From positions 124,001 to 188,000 of the forward strand of contig NZ_FNGF01000002.1 of assembly GCF_900102815.1 (NCBI RefSeq): a stretch of DNA of 64,000 nt, read 5' to 3'. Origin of the DNA: Glycomyces sambucus (GTDB taxonomy: Bacteria > Actinomycetota > Actinomycetes > Mycobacteriales > Micromonosporaceae). Under the pieces are notes generated by a model, which worked only from the letters and a program-made list of their open reading frames with translations, ran no database searches and was not told where the DNA came from. The translations under genes and the position numbers were made by a program. This document shows, piece after piece, positions 34,663 through 43,461 of the stretch. Position 1 is the first letter of the stretch; every line of letters begins with the position of its first letter.

Positions 34663-35064
34663 ATGATCGACGTGCGCCTGGTCAAGCTCTTCGCCTGGGT
34701 CATCGGGGTGCTCATGCTCCTGTGGCTGCTCGCCGAGTGCCTCGGCGGCGTGGACGAGGCCGACCCCCGCAACCAGGACCTCGACCGCGACACCGAGCAG
34801 TACGCCGCCGACTGCGACCGCGCCTGGCAGGTCCTCGACCTCGTCGGCGGCGCCGACGGCGCGAGCATCGACGCGGTCGTCGACGAGATGGCGGTCCTCG
34901 GCAACGAGATCGAGGACCCCGCACTGAAGACCCTCGCCGAGTCCTACTCCCTGGACGTCCAGGACCTCGTCGCCGCCACCGCCCCCGAAGACCTCGACGA
35001 GGCCCGCTCCCAGTACCAGGACTCCGCCGCGTTCAACCTGGCCCTGCGCTGCCCCATCACCTGA
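34663..35064 (+). CDS. hypothetical membrane-anchored protein
   Basis: A 133-aa protein: a single N-terminal hydrophobic helix (LVKLFAWVIGVLMLLWLLAECL) followed by an acidic extracytoplasmic or cytoplasmic domain with three Cys. The ATG at 34663 follows GGGGG; a start 12 nt earlier is possible. It is divergent from the kinase gene. No family recognised. Confidence 0.65.
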   Translation: MIDVRLVKLFAWVIGVLMLLWLLAECLGGVDEADPRNQDLDRDTEQYAADCDRAWQVLDLVGGADGASIDAVVDEMAVLGNEIEDPALKTLAESYSLDVQDLVAATAPEDLDEARSQYQDSAAFNLALRCPIT

Positions 35065-35520
35065 ACCGCCGCGGCGGGCCCGCGGCGGCAGACCGAGGAC
35101 GGCAGGCCGGCGGCGGCACGCCCGCGACGTCAGGGCCGCGGCGGCACGCCCGCGATCCCACCTCCGAGATGTCGAAACCGGTATTGACAGTGTTCGAATT
35201 TACCGCTAACTTCTACACGTTCGAACATCCTTCTGTCCGAAGGATGCCGACTCGACCTCAATGTGGAGGGCCGCGGCCCCGGCGCACCGACGCCGCCCGC
35301 CCGGCGACGCCGGCCCTCCCGCAGACCTTGCTCTGGGGTTGACGGGGCGGGGCCGACCGGACCCGCTGCCGCCGCGGGCGACCGTGACGCAGCGCAACGG
35401 CGGGCCCGCCCCGTTCCTGCCGTGAAACCCCCAAAACATCCCATAACGGTTCGCGCGTTTGGGTTCGGGCCCGTGCTTGTGGCAAAATGGCACGTCTGCC
35501 TTCCCACCGTAGGAGCCTCG
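35065..35520 (+). promoter_or_regulatory. 456-bp intergenic region upstream of SNF2 gene
   Basis: First part: GC-rich, with CGGCGGCACGCCCGCG at 35111-35126 and 35139-35154. Then an AT-rich island with a consensus promoter, TTGACA (35184-35189), 17 bp, TAACTT (35207-35212). GTTCGAA repeats at 35192-35198 and 35219-35225 flank the -10, and a small hairpin CATCCTT/AAGGATG follows at 35226-35246. The remaining ~270 bp before the start hold no convincing gene. Confidence 0.6.
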
Positions 35521-37425
35521 TTGCCACCCAGCGAACTGCACGCCACCTTCCTGCCCGACCACGCCTCCCCGGCCGACGGGCGGCTCCTGTTCTTCGGCGG
35601 CGCGCGACCCGAGGCCGCGGTGGCCGAGCTCGGACTCCCCCCGGGCGACCCCGTCGACGCCGAGCTCTACCTCGACGGCGTGCTCCAGGACGTCGAAGGC
35701 GTCGCCATGCCCGTCCGCCCCGTCCTCCCCGCGCTCACCCGCATCGCCTCCCGACCCGACATCACCGAGTCCGTCGCGATCTGGGCCCGCATCGCCAACG
35801 CCGTCGACGACGACAAGTTCGACGACCTCGACCGCATCGCCGCCGAACTCCCCGCCGAAGGCCACAGCGCCCCCCACTCCGAAGGCCACGTCTGGACCGC
35901 CACCGCCCTCGTCGGCGCCTTCGTCGAGTCCTACACCGAACTCCTGCGCTCCGACTCCGGCCTCAACCTCCGCCTCATCACCGCCCAGCACGCCGACCCC
36001 GGCGACGTCCGCGTCAACGCCGACCTCCGCCGCTACCAGGCTCACGGCATCGCCTGGCTCGAAGCCGCCGCCGACGGCGGCGCCGGCGTCATCCTCGCCG
36101 ACGACATGGGCCTCGGCAAGACCCTCCAGTCCATCGGCCTCCTGGTCCGCCGCGCCGGCATCGCCCCCCACCTCGTCGTCTGCCCCACCTCCCTCGTCGG
36201 CAACTGGCAGCGCGAGATCGCCCGCTTCGCCCCCCAGCTCTCCGTCCACCTCCACCACGGCCCCGCCCGCAGCAAGTCCCCGGCGCCCCTCGCCGACGCC
36301 GACGTCGTCGTCACCTCCTACTCGATCGCCCTGCGCGACATCAAACTCCTGCGCGCCATCGGCTGGGACACCATCGTCATCGACGAGGCCCAGGCCATCA
36401 AGAACCACCGCTCCCGCACCGCCGGCGCCGTCCGCGACCTCACCGGCCGCGTCCGCATCGCCCTCACCGGCACGCCCGTCGAGAACCACCTCGCCGAGCT
36501 CTGGTCCATCTCCGAGTTCGTCAACCCCGGCCTCCTGGGCATCCAGGCCGACTTCAAGCGCCGCTTCGCCGACCCCATCGAGATCGGCCGCGACCCCGTC
36601 GCCGCCGCGACCCTCCGCGCCCGCATCGACCCCGTCGTCCTGCGCCGCATGAAAGAGGACGTCGCCGCCGACCTGCCCCCCAAGATCGAGTCCGTCGTCG
36701 CCTGCACCATGACCGACGAGCAGTCCGGTCTCTACCGCGAGGCCATCCGCGAAGCCTTCGACGAGGGCCTCGGCGACGGCATCACCCGCCGCGGCCGCGT
36801 CCTCAAGCTCCTCACCCGCCTCAAGCAGATCTGCAACCACCCCGCCCAGTACGTCGGGGTCGGCGACGGCGGCCTCGCCGAGCGCTCCGGCAAACTCGAC
36901 CGCGTCACCGAGATGCTCACCGAGGTCGTCGAGGAAGGCGACAAGACCCTCATCTTCACCCAGTACCGGCAGATGGGCGACCTCCTCTCCCGCCACCTCG
37001 AAGCCGAACTCGGCGTCGCCGCCCCCTTCCTCCACGGCGGCCTCGACCAGCCCGCCCGCGACAAGCTCGTCGACGAGTTCCAGACCGTCGAGGGCCCCGC
37101 GATCCTCCTCGTCTCCCTCCGCGCCGGCGGTACCGGTCTCAACCTCACCGGCGCCTCCCACGTCGTCCACTACGACCGCTGGTGGAATCCCGCCGTCGAG
37201 GACCAGGCCACCGACCGCGCCCACCGCATCGGCCAGACCCAGACCGTCCACGTCCACAAGCTCGTCACCGCCGGCTCCCTCGAAGAGCGCGTCGACGAAC
37301 TCCTCGCCCGCAAGCGCGCCATCGCCGAGGCCGTCGTCGGCTCCGGCGAGGACTGGCTCGGCGAACTCGACGACTCCCAGCTGCGCAAACTCATCGAACT
37401 CGACGACGAAGGGGGCCACCTGTGA
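35521..37425 (+). CDS. SNF2 family DEAD/DEAH-box ATPase (helicase)
   Basis: A 634-aa Swi2/Snf2 ATPase. Walker A DDMGLGKT is near residue 193, DEAQ box near 287, and the C-terminal helicase motif VI DRAHRIGQ near 565. The N-terminal ~170 residues hold a short bacterial SNF2-associated region. I choose TTG at 35521 because GTAGGAG precedes it and the earlier frame is low-complexity. It likely remodels or translocates on DNA with its coupled SWIM partner. The 4-bp overlap GTGA links it to the next gene. Confidence 0.92.
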   Translation: MPPSELHATFLPDHASPADGRLLFFGGARPEAAVAELGLPPGDPVDAELYLDGVLQDVEGVAMPVRPVLPALTRIASRPDITESVAIWARIANAVDDDKFDDLDRIAAELPAEGHSAPHSEGHVWTATALVGAFVESYTELLRSDSGLNLRLITAQHADPGDVRVNADLRRYQAHGIAWLEAAADGGAGVILADDMGLGKTLQSIGLLVRRAGIAPHLVVCPTSLVGNWQREIARFAPQLSVHLHHGPARSKSPAPLADADVVVTSYSIALRDIKLLRAIGWDTIVIDEAQAIKNHRSRTAGAVRDLTGRVRIALTGTPVENHLAELWSISEFVNPGLLGIQADFKRRFADPIEIGRDPVAAATLRARIDPVVLRRMKEDVAADLPPKIESVVACTMTDEQSGLYREAIREAFDEGLGDGITRRGRVLKLLTRLKQICNHPAQYVGVGDGGLAERSGKLDRVTEMLTEVVEEGDKTLIFTQYRQMGDLLSRHLEAELGVAAPFLHGGLDQPARDKLVDEFQTVEGPAILLVSLRAGGTGLNLTGASHVVHYDRWWNPAVEDQATDRAHRIGQTQTVHVHKLVTAGSLEERVDELLARKRAIAEAVVGSGEDWLGELDDSQLRKLIELDDEGGHL

Positions 37426-37997
37426 GCGACCCGTACGGCCGGACCTGGTGGGGCCGCAAATGGTGGCGCGCCCTGGAGACCATCGGCCTCAACTACCCCG
37501 ACCAGCGGATCGTCCGCGGCCGCGCCCTCGCCGGGCACGGCAGCGTCACCGGCCTCGCCATCGAACCCGGCCTCGTCTCCGGCAGGGTCGCCGACGCCAA
37601 CGGCGCCTTCGACGCCCAGATCGCCATCCCCGTCTACAACGCCTCCGCCTGGGCCGCGGGCATGACCGCCCTGTCCCTCTCACCCTCCTGCGTCGCCGGA
37701 CTCCTCGCCGGGCGCCTGCCCAAACGCATCGACGACGTCCTCGCCGAGACCGGCATGCGCCTGCTCCCCAAGAAGTTCGTCACCGAGGACCACAACCGCA
37801 TCACCACCTCCTGCGGCTGCGCCGACGCCCGCGAGGTCTGCGCCCACATCATGGCGCTCGCCCTCGTCTCCGCCGCCAGGATGGACGACGACCCGTGGCT
37901 GGTCCTGCTCCTGCGCGGCGGCCCAACCCGCGACCTCGCCGGACGCCTCCGCGCCGCCCGCCTCGCGAGCATGGAGGCCGCGCAGCCCGTCGCCTGA
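37422..37997 (+). CDS. SWIM zinc finger protein
   Basis: A 191-aa protein starting MSDPYGRTWWGRKWWRALE. The SWIM motif CGCADAREVCAH (C-x-C-x6-C-x-H) is near residue 130. SWIM fingers bind DNA or proteins. SNF2-SWIM gene pairs with overlapping ends are conserved in actinobacteria and other bacteria, implying one complex, perhaps in DNA repair or chromatin-like remodelling. Biological role unknown. Confidence 0.9.
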   Translation: MSDPYGRTWWGRKWWRALETIGLNYPDQRIVRGRALAGHGSVTGLAIEPGLVSGRVADANGAFDAQIAIPVYNASAWAAGMTALSLSPSCVAGLLAGRLPKRIDDVLAETGMRLLPKKFVTEDHNRITTSCGCADAREVCAHIMALALVSAARMDDDPWLVLLLRGGPTRDLAGRLRAARLASMEAAQPVA

Positions 37998-38029
37998 GCG
38001 GTCGATCCGCTGCCGCGCTGGCGTGGCGG

Positions 38030-38677
38030 TCAGGGCAGCGTCACCGACAGGGTCTCGCGGTCGAGGACCACCCGCACACCGGTCATGTCCGGGACGCGGG
38101 GGAGTCCCGCCGCGGCCTCGCCCCGGTAGCCGCCGACCACCACGGTCGCAGCGCCGGCGCCGGTCGCGGAGGCCAGGCCCGCGGGGGCGTCCTCGAACGC
38201 GATGGCGTCCGTGGCGTCGAACCCGAGCGCGCGGGCCGCGAGCCGGTACGGCTGCGGGTGGGGCTTGCCCCTGGTGACGTCGTCGGCGGCGACGAGGACC
38301 TTCGGGAGCGGGATGCCCACCGCCGCGAGCCGCTTGAGCGTGAGCGCGCGGGTCGCCGAGGTGACCACCGCCCACCGGGACGGGTCCAGGGACTGCAGGA
38401 GCGCCGCGGCGCCCGGGACCTCGCTGATCCCGTCGGTGCGGTCGATCTCCTCGGCCTCGATCCGGTCGGTCTCGGCGATCGCGTCGACACCCGCCGGCGC
38501 GAACTCCGTCACCACCTCGATCGTCGGGCGCCCGTGCGCCACCGCCAGGATCGCCCCGGCCTCCAGGCCGTGCCGGTCGGCGAACCGCCCCCACGCCCGC
38601 TCCACGGACGCCGTCGAGTCGACCAGCGTCCCGTCCATGTCGAACAGCAGCACCGAAGCCGTCAGCACCGAACCCAT
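38030..38677 (-). CDS. HAD family sugar phosphatase / beta-phosphoglucomutase-like
   Basis: A 215-aa HAD subfamily IA enzyme. DMDGTLVDS carries Asp13 and Asp15; VTSATRAL, GKPHPQPY and FEDAPAGLASA give motifs II-IV. This set matches sugar-phosphatases (GPP1/YfbT-like) more than true mutases. The ATG follows GGGAGG. Single gene, convergent with the SWIM gene (32-bp gap). Confidence 0.88.
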   Translation of the reverse strand: MGSVLTASVLLFDMDGTLVDSTASVERAWGRFADRHGLEAGAILAVAHGRPTIEVVTEFAPAGVDAIAETDRIEAEEIDRTDGISEVPGAAALLQSLDPSRWAVVTSATRALTLKRLAAVGIPLPKVLVAADDVTRGKPHPQPYRLAARALGFDATDAIAFEDAPAGLASATGAGAATVVVGGYRGEAAAGLPRVPDMTGVRVVLDRETLSVTLP

Positions 38678-38817
38678 CGCGAACCTCCCTAGAACCGACC
38701 CGCAACGCTACCAACGGAAGATGACGGACGCGCTACATTCCGCGCGCCGATCCGCGAACTCGCGGTGCGCCCGGGATTCCGGTTGCACCCGCGAACGGGG
38801 TCATTTAGCGTCGAACC

Positions 38818-39357
38818 GTGCCCGAACTGATCCTCCCCACCGCCGACCTCGCCGACACCTTCGCCGAGGCCGTCCGCGAGTTCATCGCCGAAGGCCGCGG
38901 CGGGCCCGGCGACCAGAGCCTCCTGGGCGACCTCGTCCAGCGGCTCGGGCCGCCCGACGACCCCGCGACGTGGATCGAGGGCGTCCTCGCGATCGAACGC
39001 GCCCTCACCGAGGACCCGCCCGCCGCGTTCGTCCCCGCCACCACCTTCTGGTGGGTCGACGGGCCGGTCTTCCTGGGCCGCATCAACATCCGGCACCGTC
39101 TCAACGAGCACCTGCGCGACTACGGCGGCCACATCGGCTACGACGTCCGCCCCTCGGCGCGCCGCCGCGGCCACGCCACCGCCATGCTCGCCGCCGCGCT
39201 CCCCGTCGCCGCGGCCCTCGGCATCGAGAAGGCCCTCATCACCTGCGACACCGACAACACCGGGTCCCGCAGGGTCATCGAGGCCAACGGCGGCCTCCTC
39301 GAGGACCGCCGCGGCGACAAGCTGCGATTCTGGGTCCCGACCGCGCCCGCCGCCTGA
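38818..39357 (+). CDS. GNAT family N-acetyltransferase
   Basis: A 179-aa acetyltransferase with the acetyl-CoA loop VRPSARRRGHATAM and the later CDTDNTGSRRVIEANGG. The GTG start is 6 nt after TAGCGT (38806-38811), with TTGCAC 17 bp further up: a leaderless promoter. The substrate is unknown. Confidence 0.88.
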   Translation: MPELILPTADLADTFAEAVREFIAEGRGGPGDQSLLGDLVQRLGPPDDPATWIEGVLAIERALTEDPPAAFVPATTFWWVDGPVFLGRINIRHRLNEHLRDYGGHIGYDVRPSARRRGHATAMLAAALPVAAALGIEKALITCDTDNTGSRRVIEANGGLLEDRRGDKLRFWVPTAPAA

Positions 39358-39428
39358 ACGAGGCCGCCCACGGCGCCGGCGGAAAGGTGCGGGGCGAGGA
39401 CTCGCCGGGCACCGGGCCCGCTACAAGG

Positions 39429-39501
39429 GTGCTGTGTGACATGTGATGTACCACTGGTATCACGGGCCCCCCGCTGCAACCCTGCCCCGCGGGTACGACA
39501 A
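39429..39501 (-). repeat. composite repeat R4 (with palindrome copy h)
   Basis: On the minus strand: CTTGTCGTAC-N8-CAGGGT, GCGGGGGGCCCGTGAT, then GTACATCACATGTCACACAG. It differs from R3 at only a few positions. Located between convergent GNAT and response-regulator genes. Confidence 0.85.
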
Positions 39502-39531
39502 GAACCGGGAGAGCGGGAACGCGAGGAGTGC

Positions 39532-40206
39532 TCAGTTGCCGTCGGGTGCGACGAGGCCGGTGTTGTAGGCGAAGATGACCGCCTGCACCCGGTCGCGGGC
39601 GCCGATCTTGGCGAGGATGCGGCCCACGTGGGTCTTCACCGTCGACTCGGCCAGGTGGAAGCGCTCGGCGATCTCGGTGTTGTTCCAGCCCTTGCCGATC
39701 GCCGTCAGCACCTCGCGCTCGCGCTCGGTGAGCACGTCGAGCTGCGCCGCCGCGGCCTTCGCCTCGTCCTCGCCCTCGACCGGGAACTGGTCGGCGAACC
39801 GGTCGAGGAGGCGCCGCGTGAGCTTCGGGGCCACCACCGCGTCGCCCGCGGCCACCACCCGGATACCCGACAAGAGCTCCTCGGGCTGCGCGTCCTTCAC
39901 CAGGAACCCGCTCGCGCCCGCCCGCAGCGCCGCGTACGCGTACTCGTCCAGGTCGAACGTCGTCAGCACCAGGACCCTGCTGCGCCCGCCCGCGGCGATG
40001 ATCCGCCGCGTCGCCTCGATCCCGTCCACACCTGGCATGCGCACGTCCATGAGGACCACATCCGGACCCAGCTCGGTCGCACGGCGCACCGCGTCCGCCC
40101 CGTTCTCGGCCTCGCCGAGCACCACCAGGTCCGGCTGGCTCTCCACCAGCATCCGGAACCCCATGCGCTGCAAGGGGTGGTCGTCAACGATGAGCAGGGT
40201 GGTCAC
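39532..40206 (-). CDS. NarL/FixJ family response regulator
   Basis: A 224-aa regulator. The receiver has Asp8/Asp9, phospho-acceptor Asp54 in VLMDVRMPG, and Lys in LVKDA. The LuxR-type HTH at the C-terminus is LTEREREVLTAIGKGWNNTEIAERFHLAESTVKTHV-like. The GTG start follows AAGGAG and overlaps the kinase stop by 4 nt. Together with the kinase and ABC exporter upstream it forms a four-gene set on one strand; the exporter genes are likely targets. Confidence 0.92.
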   Translation of the reverse strand: MTTLLIVDDHPLQRMGFRMLVESQPDLVVLGEAENGADAVRRATELGPDVVLMDVRMPGVDGIEATRRIIAAGGRSRVLVLTTFDLDEYAYAALRAGASGFLVKDAQPEELLSGIRVVAAGDAVVAPKLTRRLLDRFADQFPVEGEDEAKAAAAQLDVLTEREREVLTAIGKGWNNTEIAERFHLAESTVKTHVGRILAKIGARDRVQAVIFAYNTGLVAPDGN

Positions 40207-41411
40207 CGGCGCTCCTTCCCGTTCACGGGCATCCACAGGGCGACGCGCCAACCGCCGTGCGCCTCCGGCCCGGCCACCATTGTGCCGCCGAACGCCGCCG
40301 CCCGCTCGGCCAGCCCCGCCAGGCCCCGCGCGGTCCCCGCCTCGTCGACCCGGTTCCCCGTGTTCGACACCGTCACCGCCAGGCCCTCCTCGCGGTACGA
40401 CATCGACACCTCGGCCCGCTTCGGGCCCACCGCGTGCTTGAGGACGTTCGTCAGCGACTCCTGCACCGTCCGGTACACCGCGAGCTGCTGGTTCTCCGAC
40501 AGCTCCCACCGCTCGCCCGACGTCAGCAGCGTCACCGGCAGTCCCGCCTCCCGGACCCGCTCGATGAGCGCGTCCATGTCGGACAGCCCCGGCTGGGGCG
40601 CCAGCTCGACCTCCGCCGGATCCTCCGCCTTGAGCACCGACAGGACCCGCCGCAGCTCACCGAGCGCCTCCCGGCTGGTCCGCCCGATCACCTCCAGCGC
40701 CTCCTTCGCCTTGTCCGGCGAGGCCGCCGCCGCGTACGCGCCGCCGTCGGCGAGCGCGTTGATGACCGCCAGGTTGTGCCCGATGATGTCGTGCATCTCC
40801 CGCGCGATCCGGTTCCGCTCGTCCGCGACCGCCTCCCGCGTCGCCTGGTCCCGCTGCGAACTCTGGAAGTCCCGCCGCGTCCGCACCAGCAGCCCGATCG
40901 CGACGATGAACCCGAAGTACACCGCCGTCGGCACGAAGAACGCCAGGAAGCTCCCGACGCCCAGCCGGTGGTTCACCGTCCAGTCCACCAGCGACGGCAC
41001 CAGCGACACCAGCGCCGCCCACCACAGCAGCCGCAGCGGCCGCCGCAGCACGATGTTGTAGACCACCACCGTGAACGACAGCGCCGCCGCCCCGTCGACC
41101 ATGCCCGAACCGACCCCGGTCAGCGACAGCGGGATCGTGATGCACAGCGGCACGGCCTGGCTCAGCAGCACCGCGAACGGGTACCGGCGCCGCCAGATCG
41201 TCGGCACCAGGAACAGGACCGCGGCCACCAGCTGCCACACCGGGTGCCGGAGCTCCACCTGGCCGATCGCGGCCCCGATCGCGCCCAGGCACCCGAAGAA
41301 CACGTACAGGAAGATCGGGAAGAGATCCCAAAGCAGCGGGTGCCGTGAGTCGAACTCCGACACCCGCTGCCACAGCCCGCGCTTGCGGGACACGTTCACG
41401 GCCTGCGCCAC
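40203..41411 (-). CDS. HisKA_3 sensor histidine kinase
   Basis: A 402-aa kinase. About five hydrophobic helices occupy residues 25-180. The DHp motif REMHDIIGHNLAVI carries the phospho-His near 205. A HATPase domain follows (ENQQLAVYRTVQESLTNVLKHA, then GLAGLAERAAAFGG). There is no extracellular sensor loop of size, as in intramembrane-sensing kinases paired with ABC exporters. It lies 10 bp after the ABC permease gene. Confidence 0.92.
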   Translation of the reverse strand: MAQAVNVSRKRGLWQRVSEFDSRHPLLWDLFPIFLYVFFGCLGAIGAAIGQVELRHPVWQLVAAVLFLVPTIWRRRYPFAVLLSQAVPLCITIPLSLTGVGSGMVDGAAALSFTVVVYNIVLRRPLRLLWWAALVSLVPSLVDWTVNHRLGVGSFLAFFVPTAVYFGFIVAIGLLVRTRRDFQSSQRDQATREAVADERNRIAREMHDIIGHNLAVINALADGGAYAAAASPDKAKEALEVIGRTSREALGELRRVLSVLKAEDPAEVELAPQPGLSDMDALIERVREAGLPVTLLTSGERWELSENQQLAVYRTVQESLTNVLKHAVGPKRAEVSMSYREEGLAVTVSNTGNRVDEAGTARGLAGLAERAAAFGGTMVAGPEAHGGWRVALWMPVNGKERR

Positions 41412-41421
41412 AACGGGATTG

Positions 41422-42240
41422 TCACACGTCCCGGCGCTTGAGCAGCACGCCCGCCAGCCCGTAGGCGACGACCAGCCAGATCCCCATCCACAGCCACGAC
41501 TCGCCCAGGCCGAGCGTGCCCATCGACGTGTCGACCACCGCGATGGTGTTCGGGACGTTGCCCGGCGCGTACGGCACCACGTCGCTCACCCACTCCCACG
41601 GCAGCAGCGTCGCCAGCTGCGGCAGGATCATGATGACGCCGACGTAGAAGCCGATCGAACCGGCCGAGTTCCGCAGGATCGCACCGATCGCGATCGCCAG
41701 CAGCGCCAGGTACACGATCATCCCGACGTACCCGAACAGCGCCCGCAGCACGCCCTCGTCGCCCAGCGAGACGCCGCCGATCTCGGTGCCGCTCAGCAGC
41801 GCCTGCGACATGAAGAACGTCGCGAACACCATGGCGGTGAACAGGACCGCCACGACCGCGCCGAACACCAGCGCCTTCGAGAACAGCATGCCCAGGCGCT
41901 TCGGCGCCGCCGAGAGCGTCGAGCGGATCGAACCGGTCGTGTACTCGCCGGTGATCGTCAGGATGCCCAGCACCGCCACGAACACCGAGGAGAGCGACAC
42001 GCCCGCCATCGCGAACGACAGCGCCGCGTCGGCCCCGCCGACGGCCGCCTCGTCCGGCACGCTGGCCGAGATCAAGGCCCCGAGCCCGCCCGAGAACACG
42101 ACCGCGCACAGCAGCACGATCCACGTCGAGCGCAGCGACCACAGCTTGGTCCACTCCGAGCGCAGCTCGCCCACGAAGGTGAGCCGGTACTGCTGCGGCG
42201 GCGCGTACGCCGGCCGTTCGGTCATTGCCGCGGCGGTCAT
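41422..42240 (-). CDS. ABC-2 type transporter permease
   Basis: A 272-aa protein with six hydrophobic segments. The start SEWTKLWSLRSTWI is typical of ABC-2 permeases that work with DrrA-like ATPases. The ATG overlaps the ATPase stop (TGATG). Together they probably export a lipid, peptide or drug, under control of the downstream two-component system. Confidence 0.9.
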   Translation of the reverse strand: MTAAAMTERPAYAPPQQYRLTFVGELRSEWTKLWSLRSTWIVLLCAVVFSGGLGALISASVPDEAAVGGADAALSFAMAGVSLSSVFVAVLGILTITGEYTTGSIRSTLSAAPKRLGMLFSKALVFGAVVAVLFTAMVFATFFMSQALLSGTEIGGVSLGDEGVLRALFGYVGMIVYLALLAIAIGAILRNSAGSIGFYVGVIMILPQLATLLPWEWVSDVVPYAPGNVPNTIAVVDTSMGTLGLGESWLWMGIWLVVAYGLAGVLLKRRDV

Positions 42241-43157
42241 CACTTCGCCCCTTCCATGGTCTGTCGGTACTCGACCGCGTCGGCGGTCAGCTGCATGAAC
42301 GCGTCCTCGAGCGAGCCGCGGTCGGTCCGCAGCTCGTGCAGGACCAGGCCGTGCGCGGCGGCCGTCTGGCCCACCACCGCCGCCTCGGTCCCCGACACGT
42401 CCAGGACGCCCCGCTCGGGACTCGCGATCGTGATGCCCGGGCCGGCCAGGTGCTCGGCGAGACGCGCCGCGTCGGGGGAGACCACGCGCACGCGCGCCTT
42501 CCCGTTGCCCGACACGAAGTCGTCGACGGTCGTGTCGGCCAGGAGCTTGCCCTGCCCGATGACGATTAGGTGCTCGGCGGTCTGGGCCAGCTCGCTCATG
42601 AGGTGCGAGGACAGGAAGACCGTGCGGCCCTCCGAGGCCAGGCCCTTGAGCAGGAGGCGGATCCACTTCACGCCGTCGGGGTCGAGGCCGTTGACCGGCT
42701 CGTCCAGGATGAGCACGGCCGGGTCGCCCAGCAGCGCGACCGCGATGCCCAGGCGCTGGCCCATGCCGAGGCTGAAGCCGCCGACGCGCTTGCCCGCGAC
42801 CTCGTGCAGGCCGACGAGGTCGATGACCTCGTGGACGCGCTTGGTGGGGATGCCGTGCGTGCGGGCGAGCGCCAGCAGGTGCTTGTAGGCGCTGCGTCCG
42901 GCGTGCACCGACTTCGCCTCCAGGAGCGCGCCGACCTCGGTCAGCGGCGACCGGAACTCGGAGTAGTGCTTCCCGTTGACGCGGGCCAGGCCGGAGGTCG
43001 GGGCGTCCAGACCCACGATGGCGCGCATCGTGGTGGACTTCCCGGCGCCGTTCGGCCCCAGGAACCCGGTGACGACGCCGGGCTTGACGGCGAACGTCAG
43101 ATCGTCCACGGCCGTCTTCTTGCCGTAGCGCTTCGTCAAGTGCTCGATCTCGATCAT
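42240..43157 (-). CDS. ABC transporter ATP-binding protein
   Basis: A 305-aa ATPase of the bacitracin/drug-export type. Walker A GPNGAGKST (34-42), signature FSLGMGQRLGIA, Walker B VLILDEP and H-loop SSHLMSE are present. The C-terminal ~80 residues are the DrrA-like extension. The ATG is 7 nt from a TAGCGT -10 box (43165-43170, minus strand), so it is probably leaderless. First gene of the four-gene exporter/two-component set. Confidence 0.92.
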   Translation of the reverse strand: MIEIEHLTKRYGKKTAVDDLTFAVKPGVVTGFLGPNGAGKSTTMRAIVGLDAPTSGLARVNGKHYSEFRSPLTEVGALLEAKSVHAGRSAYKHLLALARTHGIPTKRVHEVIDLVGLHEVAGKRVGGFSLGMGQRLGIAVALLGDPAVLILDEPVNGLDPDGVKWIRLLLKGLASEGRTVFLSSHLMSELAQTAEHLIVIGQGKLLADTTVDDFVSGNGKARVRVVSPDAARLAEHLAGPGITIASPERGVLDVSGTEAAVVGQTAAAHGLVLHELRTDRGSLEDAFMQLTADAVEYRQTMEGAK

Positions 43158-43461
43158 GCCCACGACGCTACGGCCCGCGGCCCGGTCGTTCATCGGTTTC
43201 GGGAGCGATCTTCCGGGACGCGAGTGGTACCCGGGTACTACGACTCCAGGAGAAGAAAGCGCTGTCGCGACTCCTCCTCGCATTCGCCCGCAGCGGCGTC
43301 GCCCCAGCAAGGCGCCTACGCCTGCGCCGCCGCGCCCGGAAGACGGTGCCATATGACATGTCACATGGCACCCGACCGGTGGGCCCCCGGGTCCACCCTG
43401 ACACACGGGACCGACAGGGCCTTCCGGGGCGGATTCGGGTCCGCGGCCGGGGGCCTGCCGG
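43158..43461 (-). promoter_or_regulatory. 304-bp intergenic region with promoter and composite repeat
   Basis: Next to the ATPase start is the -10 box TAGCGT. Further up is the palindrome GGTACCCGGGTAC (43227-43239), then a GA-rich stretch and composite repeat R5. No gene is evident. Confidence 0.55.
43345..43417 (-). repeat. composite repeat R5 (with palindrome copy i)
   Basis: On the minus strand: CTGTCGGTC-N8-CAGGGT, CCCGGGGGCCCACC, then GTGCCATGTGACATGTCA and TATGGCACC. The palindrome here is the most symmetric: GGTGCCATATGACATG mirrored. It lies 45 nt after the DNA polymerase stop codon and points at the ABC ATPase gene. Confidence 0.75.

Noticed and set aside
35192-35226. LexA (SOS) box before the SNF2 gene
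   Set aside because: GTTCGAA occurs twice, but the spacing does not form the actinobacterial TCGAAC-N4-GTTCGA arrangement.
35169-35342. 57-codon frame MSKPVLTVFEFTANF... in the AT island
   Set aside because: Its start lies upstream of the predicted promoter, it has no good ribosome-binding site, and the C-terminal half is GC-rich nonsense. Kept only as a possible leader peptide.
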